DNA of 64,000 bases from Adineta ricciae (Eukaryota; Rotifera; Eurotatoria; Adinetida; Adinetidae). Position 1 is the stretch's first letter. Each line of letters begins with the position of its first letter. The notes under the pieces were generated by a model that saw only the letters and a list, made by a program, of their open reading frames with translations, was not told the origin of the DNA and ran no database searches. Below, piece by piece: positions 16,101 through 27,351 of the stretch. Location of the stretch: contig CAJNOJ010000002.1 in the NCBI GenBank assembly GCA_905250025.1, forward strand, positions 124,001 through 188,000. The letters run 5' to 3'. Position numbers and translations under genes: made by a program.

Positions 16101-19100
16101 CGCTGTTGGATGGAATCGACGGACGTTCCATGGCTAATGTTATACAATTCAGAGCAATGAAAAACAGAACAGTGTAGTCAAATGATTTCTTTGTTATCAA
16201 ACATTGCAATGCTTTCCGTAATCTAGCCAGAAACATAACCTGTCATATTGTTGTCATCACAGTGGATTTCACTTACCGGTTTGTCGGTGAGAAAAGATAC
16301 AGTGAGTAATCTTCTCGTCGTTGGAACCAATCATACATACGTGTTCCACATAGATGAGAAAAACATGTTTGACAAAGCTAAATCGGAAAATACGAAGAAA
16401 TTATGTGTACTTAGCAAAACATCTTACACCATTTTGTTCGAAATTTGGTGTTTTGACGCCTAGTTGCATATCACTTTGATCGTTTACGACCGATAGTGTA
16501 TTGAAATTTGCATCTGTGATCAATCGAATCGAATTAGTTCGGCTTTTCGGATAGAATTGTTCACATTCGTGTTTTGGTGTTTCGTAAATACTTGATGTTT
16601 CATTTTTTGTTGTTCGACGCGAAGAATTATCGAGCGTCGATCGTCGTTCTCTCATCGGATCCAATGAATTGATTTCTTGTTCAATTAATTTTCCATCTCG
16701 TTCAATGAAACTACGATAGATCGTTGTCGTCGATGATGACGAGGATGTAGTTGATGGGCGTTGAGAAGCAGTTCGACGTATTGGCACGCATTTTTTTTCT
16801 TGCTGATTTGAATTTGTCTGAGATAATGAATTGCGAACGTTTCTCTCAACGCACGGTAATGGAGGAGGCGGCGTTGAGACATGTGGGATGAACTGTTTTT
16901 GTGTCGATTTCGTAAGTCCTGTAGTCAAGGAGGTATTAACAATATTTGATGAACGCTGTCCACCTAAACTGTATTGCCTTCTGAGAATATTTTGGTGTCG
17001 ATTTGACATTGAAGTAGTTGATATTGTATCACGTCGTTTAAAAGGTCTGCGTTCGCGGATGGATGCGGTTATACTTGTAATATCTTCTATTTGCGACATT
17101 TCGGAAACATCATTTTCAGTGTCGTTCTCATCAACACTTTGTTTCTTTCTCGGTCCTTGATTTGTATGTTTCATAGTTGATGACTTTCGTGCGAGATCAT
17201 TCGAAACATAAGATTCGACCCGCGTTGGACATGTATAGTAACTTTGCGTCGTTGTTGAAGTAGATGAAGGTGTTTGAGGTTGGGAGGGACGATGTTTGAT
17301 TATAGATTTATATGGCGATGGTGGAGATGAGACAGTAGTTGCTCGTCGTCTGTGTGCTTCAAGCATTAATAAAGTTGGATCATCATCATTGTTACTAATG
17401 GAGATTTTTGGAATCATGATTTTTACTTCTACAAACGAACCCGATGCTCAAAAATGAAAGTTAAGAAATAATGTACCTTTTGTTGTACGAGTACTTCGGT
17501 TTTCATTATTACTATTTTTCGCACTTGCGACATCATCTGTAACTAATTCATGTGGATTAGCTGGCACTTCAACGTCACCAGTTAAAAGAGCTTGAGTCTA
17601 AATGACAGTGACCAATAAGTAGTGCGCATTTCATACCCAAACATTGAATCTTACCTTGAATGGATCAGCTTTGGCTAAGCGATCAGTACTACTTCCACTT
17701 TCTGAGCCACTACTTCCTTTCTGAGAACATTTCATTGTGATTAAACAAAATTCAAAATGGACAAGAATAGTTTCCTACCTCTGTCGAAAATCCTTCGACA
17801 AGAATGGCAACCAACAAGTTGAACAAAACATAATTTCCAAATGTCATCAATGCAATGAAATACAACGCTGCCCAAGCACTTGTTTTCTCCATTCCATTGT
17901 AAAGTACTTCATTCCAATCTTCCTGTGTTAACACCTAGACAAAAACATGTGTCCCATTCTAAAATCTCTCATCAAATCAACATTCTACATAAGCAATTCA
18001 TATAAAATACATCAAGCAGGACGGTGACAGGTGTGTGCAGAAAGAAGAATCAAAGCATAAAGTAGAGATAGAGAATAGCAAATCATCCATATCTAACATG
18101 TAATGTATAGAGGAGAGAAAAAGAATGCAGTAATTAACGGATAATAGGTAATTTCAATGCTAGATTTCATTCTCTAGACAAGAATTTGTCTGAGAAAAGC
18201 GATACCTGGAAGACGGTTAATACTGCAAAACGTAGTGAATCGAAATTTTTTCTCTCTTGTATACATTTGAGATCTTGGAGGTCAGTATGATTTCTGAGAA
18301 GATCCATTTCGGGACACGTGCAACAACGACATTTCATGTCAAGTTGTTCACGTGATGTGGAATTGAACGCTTGTAATGTACAAAATTCACCGCCAAATAA
18401 ATGCATGCCAAGAATACTATTTGTCGATTATCGAAAAAAAAACAAAAAACACAACAAACGAAATAGAATGATTCGGTGCAATGAGAGTCAAAACAAACGA
18501 GAACATCGAAAGCGATAGCATATTCATGAATACGGACTGACGGAGCTATCCTCGTGAATAGGGTATGTCTGCTTTTGCTGATTTGTATATGAACATGAAG
18601 GACAACATACAAAGACAATGTCAGCAATGACATAGACGAAATTTTTATCAGTGAAATATCAATATGTGCACGTATGTAACTGTGTTTGACTTTTTTAATT
18701 ACTTGAAAGACAGTTAAAGTTGCCCATAAGAGAGAATCAAAGTTCTTTCGTGAACACTCGAAGTCAAGACGATTGCTGTGTTTATCTTCGATGTATTTGC
18801 AAAATTTGCATCCAAAAATATTCATACCCAAGATACTGGAGAAAGAAGTTTAGATTAGTTCAGATAGATTCAAGGATCTATTACAAATCAATGAATATGC
18901 CCTTCGAACATATTCGAAGATTTTTAATAGGTAGTCAGAGAGACAGAGCGAGAGAGAGAACGGAAAGGAAAGAACAACTAACAAACACTCACCTGAATAT
19001 GAATATGAAAAGGATTAATAACGAGAAGAATGTCGCAACATTATCCATCGTTTTGAGCATAACAACCTGAAGAAGATAATCCATCAAAACTTGATTTATA

Positions 19101-20577
19101 CTCCGCATTTTGTCTTACCAATTGTCGTCGTAATGTTGGCATAAATCTCACTAGTTTCAAAACACGTAACAAACGAAATGTACGTAGAACTGAGAGACCA
19201 CTATTTTTATTTCCTTGTAATTCAACCACACTCATTACAACGATGATTCCATCGAATAGATTGTAAGCACTCTTGATATATTTCAAAAATCCATCAGCAA
19301 TTATTTTGCAGACCATCTCAATCACAAAGAGTGATGTGAATACCAGATTACTATATTCCAATGCATTGGTTAACGATGCTGGCTGACCGTGATATTCAAT
19401 ACCCATGGATAATGTATTAACAACAATCGCCGAGAGGACGATTCGACGAAAATATTTACTGGCAACGAAAGCGGAGATCAAATGACGAAATTTTGTAAAA
19501 TAGGAGAAGATATATCGATCAAGACAAAGACTAATTTTTGATGGTGGTTTTTTGCATTTATGTTCTTCTTGTTCAACATCATCATCATCATCATCTTCGT
19601 CATTGTCACTGATTTCGCCTTGACGTTGACATTCACAAAATTGAATATTCGCCTTCCTATCGGATGTTTCAAGTAATAGATGTTCAACGATGTTATTTGC
19701 TGAGGGAATTATATTCACGTCTGCACAGATAATTTCTGTGACATCAGTCGTTTTCTTTGAATTATATCTTGATTTCAGTGGTGCTAATGTTGGCGTGACA
19801 GAATTGAGAACGAGTGGCTTCGATGGGTTCGTTTGTATTTCGTTGGGGGGAGTCGGCGAGTGACCAGAATCGACAATTTCGGAAATTTCAGGACTAGCAG
19901 CAGGTGCTTCGACTGAATACGGAGATATGGATGAGGCTGTTGATGGACATGTTGGGATATTTCGTATCTCTGTAAATTGATACAGTGGACAATTAGCTTG
20001 ATGTGTGAAATGATGATTCGGTAATTGAGATGAATTGTATGCTAACAACTCTCTTTGAAGACGCTTTTTCTCTCCTAATAGGTTCTTTCTCTTAGCCTAG
20101 AAATAACAAAGAGAAGCTGGACATTCTGACATGAAATGCTCGATTAAATATTACTTTGCCATGTTTTTGCTGATAAGCTCGACAGAATGCAACTAGGTGT
20201 CGATAGCCGCGCTTCCAGAGATGTTCTAGATATTTGATTGTTTCCTCCCAACATGAACCGGGCTCGTCACTCAACAATGTGCTCGACGAGCGGGAAAATC
20301 GGCGACGTTCAGCAAGCATACGTTCAGTTTCACGCTTTTTTGTCTCACTAAACTGCGTAGCAATAACAACAAGACATAAATTAATCATAAAAAATGATCC
20401 AATAATAATTAGAAAGACAAAATAAATCCAATCCCAAAATGAATGAGCATCTTGTATATAATACATAATATTAACCCAACTTTCCAGACTAATTATCTAC
20501 AATAAAGCAAAACAGTGTTGAAGAAACAGAAAGGCGAAGACGGCAACATACTTGAAAGATAACAACCCACGCTAAAC
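13200..20577 (-). CDS. T-type (Cav3) voltage-gated calcium channel alpha-1 subunit, N-terminus missing
   Basis: About 23 coding exons join in consistent phase from 20577 down to the stop at 13200 (~1,790 aa without domain I S1-S5). The four pore loops give the T-type selectivity ring E-E-D-D: LESWVN (I), TQEDWN (II), SRDGWV (III), TGDNWN (IV). The post-domain-I sequence [20 protein letters not shown] and brake-region EPGSCWEE are Cav3 hallmarks. S4 helices are visible: [15 protein letters not shown] (II), [15 protein letters not shown] (III), VMRVLRIAR (IV). The I-II linker (20096-19119) and II-III linker (17428-16428) are long and Ser/Arg rich. The C-tail is short (~250 aa). Two interchangeable exons code for the domain-II turret (18835-18703 or 18416-18206). 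Upstream of exon 20577-20552 the reading is lost at an N (20578), so S1-S5 of domain I are absent from this window. Confidence 0.95.
18206..18416 (-). other. Alternative Cav3 exon B (six-cysteine domain-II turret)
   Basis: A 211-bp exon with acceptor gacaaatag and donor CCAG|gtatcg. It encodes [18 protein letters not shown] ... [11 protein letters not shown] ... [21 protein letters not shown], the same segment as exon A but 26 residues longer and with six cysteines. Its phase equals that of exon A. Both lengths are 1 modulo 3, so including both or neither breaks the frame; only one can be used per mRNA. Confidence 0.85.
18703..18835 (-). other. Alternative Cav3 exon A (three-cysteine domain-II turret)
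   Basis: A 133-bp exon with acceptor tctccag and donor CAA|gtaatt. It encodes the end of IIS5 through the turret to the pore helix: [20 protein letters not shown] ... [20 protein letters not shown]. It has three cysteines. It starts after two codon bases contributed by exon 19066-18993 and ends on a codon boundary, exactly like exon B downstream. Confidence 0.85.
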
Positions 20578-20578
20578 N

Positions 20579-20635
20579 ATTCGTTGTACATATGGTTCGA
20601 ATAAAAGCGAGTTGACTTACGAAAAACAATAACCC
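20579..20635 (-). repeat. 57-bp inverted repeat, arm 1, abutting an N
   Basis: Read on the minus strand this is identical over 57 bp to 22193-22249 on the plus strand. It begins at the base next to the single ambiguous N at 20578, exactly where the calcium-channel exon loses homology. Confidence 0.9.
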
Positions 20636-22134
20636 TTTTGAAATCGAATTTGTCATTGTTCAATTGACAAAATAATTTGTTTGAACGAACGAGACCTTAT
20701 GATATCGAAATCAAATACAAGTAAACTATTGAATGAGGAGAATAACCATAGCACTCATCCAATCGTACATCGATATCTCTCTGAACTTTAGATACAATTT
20801 GTTGATAGTTATTGATCACAGTATGTCCAAAAAGACAAGACACATTGAAAACTGTGCGAACAATTTTCAGCGTAGATTAAGATTAGATTCATAAAGCGAT
20901 GTGCAATAGTCTATCTTGTCTTGTCAGAAGAGGAGAACTATCTGTCGACTTGTGCTTCGAATCATCCATTACAAGACTAAAACAACCAAATATCTCTCTT
21001 GTCGTCGATTTCTTTTCTTGTTATATTCGTGCCATTCATAAGTATACATAAGCGAAAAAGAAAAACGGTGGGTACGTGTAGATTTATTCAAATAGTTATA
21101 GTAATAGACATATAAAAAAAAGAAGGAAGCACAAAAGTATTTGAAATATGTATAACACAGTTATATGTTCTTTTCAACAATCATTGCTTAGAACCATAAA
21201 ACACGTATATATATATTTGTGTGTGTATGTCTATATATAGATCTATGTACTTTCATTTTCTCAATATCGACATTATCATTTGAGTTCGTTTTCGTGTGCT
21301 GATGTGTCTATACAGAAATAATACTCGAATTGCCTTGTTGTCTTCATTTTGAAATTTACGCAGAGAGAAAGAGCGAGAGAAAATGAATGAATGAATCTGG
21401 AAGATCGGATTACGTCATTTAGTTCGTGCTCGGACTATTCTTTCTCGTCAGGAGCGGCATTCGAATAAGCAAAAGAGAAAACAGATCTTCTTCTTTTTCT
21501 TCGTCTTCTCACATTCTCTCGATTCTCGTTTGCATTGGTGTTGGTATTTTTTTCGGACCGACTCTGTCTATCTCGTTTCTTCTTGGCATTAAATAAAAGT
21601 TAAACTGTTCGAGTTATCAGCCGAGAGTCGACTTCAATTTTCTCTCGTTGTTGCATTCAAAGTAAGCCGTCACTTGCATGGACATTCTATTCGATGAATA
21701 AACAAATCATTTCCCTAGATTATCTATTGAGGAGGAGAGAAAAAAAGAAAAAGAAGAAGATTAATTTTATCAAGCATTTTTACACGTAGAAATCGAATCG
21801 GATTGATAACAATGTTTTATACTGTTTCACAGTCAGTGTTCGTAGTATGAGATGAGATCTGATATCGTCTTACCAGTTAGTGTGCATAACGAGCGTCACA
21901 TGTTGAAAATCAATCAATGTAACAGTGAGAACGATTTGTTATGATGTTTCTTTTTTTTTATTCGAAAGATCTTACCTCAAAAATAAAACAATCCATTTCT
22001 TTTTTTCTTCTTATTTATTTTAAAACCTTGAAATATCTATCTATAGTTTGTCTTGTCTGTGTTTATTCTAGACAAAGAATAGAAAACTCTGTTAGGTATT
22101 ATATTTGAATAGTTGACGATCGAAATTCAGCGTC
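20636..22134. other. Intergenic region upstream of the ammonium transporter
   Basis: 1.5 kb with no gene seen: pyrimidine-rich stretches and short TA/TG runs (about 21206-21240). A clean 3' acceptor (gtgtttattctag) ends at about 22070, 64 bp before the Amt ATG, and could be a leader-addition site or the end of a 5' UTR intron. Confidence 0.55.
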
Positions 22135-24495
22135 ATGGTGGCAACTGATGAAATTCAACAAGCAGTTGAAAGTTTCTTTCTTCTGTTCAATGGGGTTATT
22201 GTTTTTCGTAAGTCAACTCGCTTTTATTCGAACCATATGTACAACGAATGATTTCACCTTCTAGTAATGAGTTGTGGCTACACACTTATCGAATCAGGTG
22301 GTGTTCGCAGTCAAAATGCAGGTCACAGTCTTTTTAAAACACTTGTGATCTTCAGTAAGTGAAAAGAAAACGACTTGTGATGAGTAAGAACGAGCAATTC
22401 TAGTTTCATCGGCATTGGCTTATTGGATTATTGGTTATCCGTTCGCTTTTGGTGGATATCCCAATGTTATCTTAGGCACACGATTTTGGGCAAGTGAACA
22501 ATTCGGGGCATTGTATAATCGTCCAGGCGTAGATAATTTCACCAATTCGAATAATCTCTATAATTTGAATAATCAAGATCCTTACATTCATTTCTTTTAT
22601 CAATATATGATTACGTTTCTTGTAACAAATATTGCTGCGAGTGCATTTGCTGAACGATGTCAAATTATCGTTTATGCACTCTTCTCAATTTTGATGGCTG
22701 GTAGGAGAGATCTCTTCAGGAGAAATATCTTGATTTACATGCATTTCTACAGGTTTTGTTTACCCATTCCTTGCACATTGGATGTGGGGTGCAAATGGTT
22801 GGCTTGGCTATGTTGTCGGCGCACGGGTAAGATAGATTGGCCAACGGGTTTCATTGTCATTGAATTTGTAAAATTAGGATTATGGTGGCAGTGCAATCAT
22901 TTATTTAACAGCAGGTGTAGCGGCTTTGATTGGTACAATCTTTCTTGGGCCACGTTTTGGTCGATTTGAGCCACGAACATTACCTCTATTTGGTCACAGT
23001 ATTCCTGTAAATATGGAAAAAAATGATTTCTTTGATAGTTGAGAAAATCTCGCTTTTGAATTCGTTTAGATCACATCGGTTGGTGCAATTCTTGTTGCAT
23101 TTGGCTTTTTCGTACTCAATTCAGGCGCCGATCATCGTATTTCAGGTGTAGCCTATGGTGATCGTGTAGGACACGGTCTGATCAATACAGTTCTATCGGG
23201 TGCAACATCGGGAGCAGCTTATTATTTATTACAACGTCTTATTGAAAGTATGACTCTTGTATAAAAATCGAATGGAATTATATTTCAACCTTCTCTTTTA
23301 GCATTCGCAAAACCTACCCGTCATCTTAAACGACGTGTGTTTCTATCGACTGTAAACTCTATTATTGCTGGAATGGTTGCCGTTGCTGGTGGAGCTATTA
23401 TTTACAATCCATGGTCTGCAATAGTCATTGGTTTCATTGCTGCATTGAGCTTCTTGTTATGGAGCAAATTATTGATTAAACTTCATGTTGATGATCCTGT
23501 CGAAACCGCAGCTGGTATAACAGAAAGCTGAACATGATTTTCGTTGATTTCTTTTTCTTGTTCAATAGTTCACATTGGTGGAGGTCTATGGGGCATTTTT
23601 GCTGTACCAATCTTTCGGCGAACAATCGAAGCTCAAGCTGATGGCAGTTTTGCAAATAATACTTTCTCAATTATTTATCGAATCACTCTTGGAGAAAGTT
23701 GGCGGGTACGGAGATAGTATAACAAACTAGTTTATCTCTTCAATATTTATATTTACATAGGGATTACTCAATTCATTATGTACTGCAGCAGTCGTCATGG
23801 CTTGGACAGCTATCTTTGTTGCTATTCTCTTCCTAGTGCTTAAATTACTTCGTTTACTTAAAGTTTCTAATGAAGAAGAATTACGAGGTAAATTGCAATC
23901 TTTAATTTTCTTCATCTACGATGTTCTTTGCGCTTTTCAAGGTATTGATCTGTTCCAACATGGAGAACCAGCTTACGCACTTCGTATCTATTGTGCTGCA
24001 TGTGGTGAACAATTACAAGGTAAAACAATTGAACATGAAACAGTTGGTGTTCGACCCAATTTTCCAACTATCGTCACTGACGCCGAAGGAGGTACGAAAA
24101 CAATCAGAAAGATCTCTTTTGCTCCTGCGTAATTGTGATTCCGTTGACATTTTCTCATCACGCATGTATCTTTTTCGAATTAGTTAAAGCTACATAGTAG
24201 TTTCTATAAATATCAACATAGTCACAATCGATATATATTTTTCAGCCTACGGTCTCGATGATATGCGTGGGTAAGATAAACAAAACTCAACCGAAACCAA
24301 TATTCATTTGCACTAGAGCTGTCAAAGCAAATAAACGATCTTTCACTTTGCATATGCTCTCTGTAGAAACACATATTCTGCTTTTGCCTCTTCGATTTTC
24401 AAATCCAAAACTGCATCTATTCGTTTTTGATATTCGAATATCTAATTTTCGTTTCTCTTTCTTTTAGCCATCGTCCCTATCGAATATTTCAGTGA
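22135..24495 (+). CDS. Amt-family ammonium transporter
   Basis: Twelve exons (22135-22207, 22265-22354, 22404-22700, 22753-22826, 22878-23006, 23070-23247, 23302-23514, 23569-23705, 23761-23887, 23942-24091, 24246-24270, 24468-24495) encode ~500 aa with about 11 TM helices. Family landmarks are LIESGGVRSQNAGHSLFKT in TM1-2, NIAASAFAERCQ, FVYPFLAHWMWG, LGPRFGRFEPR, NSGADHRISG and VDDPVETAAVHIGGGLWGIF. The second twin-His is present (AVHIGG). At the first, aligned with E. coli AmtB His168 in DFAGGTVVH, this protein has Tyr: DYGGSAIIY. The C-terminal YGLDDMRG matches the Amt tail that couples subunits of the trimer. It should conduct ammonium or ammonia across a membrane; the Tyr makes mechanism and selectivity uncertain. 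The last small exon fixes the stop at 24493-24495; a longer alternative tail would end near 24564. Confidence 0.9.
22193..22249 (+). repeat. 57-bp inverted repeat, arm 2, across Amt exon 1 and intron 1
   Basis: The partner of 20579-20635. Here it covers the last 15 coding bases of the ammonium transporter's first exon, the gtaagt donor and the start of the intron, so this arm is the functional original. Confidence 0.9.
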
Positions 24496-25732
24496 CCGAA
24501 ATGGTTCCAATGGCAATCTTAATGGATCGAAACTCACATCACTAAACGAAGAAAATCGTGTCTGATCTTTTCTTCTCTTCTTCACTTTTTTCTCTCTTTG
24601 TTCTGCTTCCTTATCAAACAAAATACATCTTCTGATAGTATCATTTAAGAATGATCACCACCAACAGTATAATATCCTAAAACAAAACCGTTTTTCTTTT
24701 TCTCTCTTTTTTTCTGTTCCGTCTCAACGCACAACGGTATAATCTAGACTAGCTTCTATCTCCATATGCGTTGGATAAGCTTTAAAACGTGTTTGTTTTC
24801 TCTCTATCATTGTCTCATCTTTTTCTACAGTATTTCTTTGTTGCTGTTGTATGTATCTATCTATCTTTCTGACTATGACAATCAAACAGTCAGAAATTAT
24901 AGATAAGTTTCGTTTTTTCAATTTCAATTAATCTTCTCTCTTCGTTTTTGTTTTCATTTGCAAATGTTTGTGATCAGAAATAGTTTTTCTTCGAGTTCTG
25001 ACACATACATTTCTTCCCTTCGCTGTATGTTTTACGATTTAATTTTCCTGTTTCGTAAAACCAAATACAGTCTGCCGATATGAACAGGAGTTGTCATATT
25101 TACTTTGCCTTCTCCTCTTGGTATTTACATCATCAACAACAGCCTTACTTATTTTATCTTTTTCTTCGTTCTCAAGTTCAATTTCAGTGTGTGTGTGTTT
25201 GGTGTATAAGCGTGCTCATTGCATTCGAATTCGTGTTTTCGTTTCCTCTCCTTTTGTTGATGTTGCTTCGTGTTTGCGGTTAGTTTCTCTCAGCAAATAA
25301 ATGTGTCAAAATCGTGTTGTGGAAGGTGAACATGATTTATACAATTTCTTCCAGACTTAACACTACGCGCACATTTACAACACTAGGTTTTTTTCTATTG
25401 AATTTATATGATCTATACGTACATGTGGAAACCTTTGAAAAGGATCTTTATTGGATATTTTTAAGGGCAATGATATATGAGTTCCTATGGAATTCATCGA
25501 CTGATTTCAAATAACAGAACGAACATTAATTATCTAATATGAACAGGATATTAAAATTATGCTTGGCAGCGGTCGACATTTCTCTTTTCTGTCTGTGAAT
25601 GTGTGTGTGGTGGAGAACAGATCAAACATTATGAAAGAAATCGACGAATATGAGAGAAACTTGAACTTGAGAACTGGATTATATAACAAAGATGAAACAA
25701 TGAACTATCTATCAAGATTTTGACTGATGAGT

Positions 25733-25753
25733 TTTCTCTCTCTCTCTCTCTCA
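25733..25753. repeat. (CT)n microsatellite
   Basis: About ten uninterrupted CT units. Confidence 0.9.
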
Positions 25754-27059
25754 TTCTGTTTGTGCCTTGCAAGATAATAATGCTAATATTCGATGTAGAA
25801 TGTTGTCTCAAGTTTTAGATGAATAATTACATGAACATCAATCGACTTCAATGAATTCCTTCCAAGGTATCATTAAGCCAGCAGAAGCATTACTATCGAC
25901 AACACATTTTCATTAATCAATATATATGAACATACCGAAAGAAGACGAGAAACATTGTTTCACTTCAGATATATTTAGGTAAGAAAATCACAAGTTCATA
26001 AAATACTTCTAATTATGAAGTTGTTAATTATCTGTCATATCTAATCAGTCGGGTCTAAGATGAAATATTCTTCGATGTCGTTTATCATAGACATTTGTCT
26101 GGCCTTGGCAAAAACTGATGTGCGAAGTAGCAGAGAGTTAATTAATAGCCGAGATGTTCAGATTTGAAGGTGCATTCTTTTCAGAAGTAAGAAAAACGGA
26201 TAATCGACTACTTTTCTTCCGAGTGATCGATTTCAAACTGAGCTTCTTACCGGCAAAATGATCGATTTGGATAATCGAGATAAGATTCTTATTTGAAATG
26301 AACGAAGAATTTGCCACTTCTATGCGTAAGTTTGATTGTTGTTTTTCTTTCTTCAAACTGATCTCGAATTGTTATTATACACGTTCATTGATACTATCGT
26401 ATTTCTCTATATCAGATGAGTTGTGATACCGGATAAGTTCGACCTTGGACTAGAAATTCGACCTTTCGCTTGTCACTAAAAAATTGATGAAGAATAAATA
26501 CAGTGAATACACTTTAATATATTGTATGTCGTCTCTTCAAGGTAGTTGCTCTTCTCTAGACAAGAAATGCAGCGCTCTGATACTCATTGTCAGCAACAAT
26601 CTCTCTCAATAAACCACAACTGACCATTCCCATCATCGAAAATTTGAAGAATAATACAATTAGTAAGATCATCCTCTCTTATCTTCGTACCATTAATAAA
26701 TAGATTAGTGATGACATCATCTCTTATGAAACCCGTATTACATATATCAAATATTCACTTCAAAGAATTATTATCATCATCACAGTAGTAGGAATCTACT
26801 AGTAATGTAGTTTTCTCATTTATCTCAGCATGTCGTAGACATCGATGCGTATTTATCTCGGTCGATGCAATTCTCTGCTCGTGATAGACATTGGCAAAGA
26901 CAATTTTTCAGCAAGCTAACAACAAAGTTGTGTAGAGAAGTGAAATACAACATAAACATTGTGCGTTTTAGTCTATTTCGGTTGGTAAAGGAAATCCTTG
27001 TTTAAACATTGTAAGAAATCTGATCAGCATTGGGAAGTAGATTCAATTTTTCCTCGCCT

Positions 27060-27351
27060 TTAGTTTTTCTTGACTATTGAATTATAGACTTCCAGCTCGT
27101 CTTCTACTGCTGTTGTCATTGTCAGTTTAGTCTTCTCCATTCGATCCTGTGACTTGTTCATTTGCTTCATTAACTGGTAAATCCGAACAGCTGAAATGAA
27201 GAAGAAAGAAGAGAAAATTAAGTAATCGAACGGCGACAGATAAATGTAGTTATGTTTCCTCAGCACATTGACCGATGCACACGGTCGCCTTGCGAACTAC
27301 AGAAGGTAGAAGATGTCTAGATAGGTAATAGAGGAAGCGGATGTGCAGCAT
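27060..27351 (-). CDS. Possible small two-exon protein, unrecognised
   Basis: Exon 2 (27190-27060) follows an excellent acceptor (tctttcttcttcatttcag) and encodes AVRIYQLMKQMNKSQ ... EDELEVYNSIVKKN-stop, charged and helix-like. A possible exon 1 (27351-27273) begins at an ATG and joins in phase through an 82-bp intron with a gtcaat donor, giving about 70 aa with a hydrophobic, basic N-terminus. I recognise no family. The weak donor and the isolation in a non-coding desert make this uncertain; exon 2 might instead belong to a longer transcript. Confidence 0.3.

Noticed and set aside
18417..18702. A third alternative turret exon between exons A and B
   Set aside because: No further IFGCKF- or FDSL-like coding with splice sites is visible there.
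13200..20577. Sodium channel or NALCN identity for the four-domain channel
   Set aside because: Pore residues are E-E-D-D, and the post-domain-I sequence is that of Cav3; Nav would be D/E-E/K-K/E-A/D and NALCN E-E-K-E.
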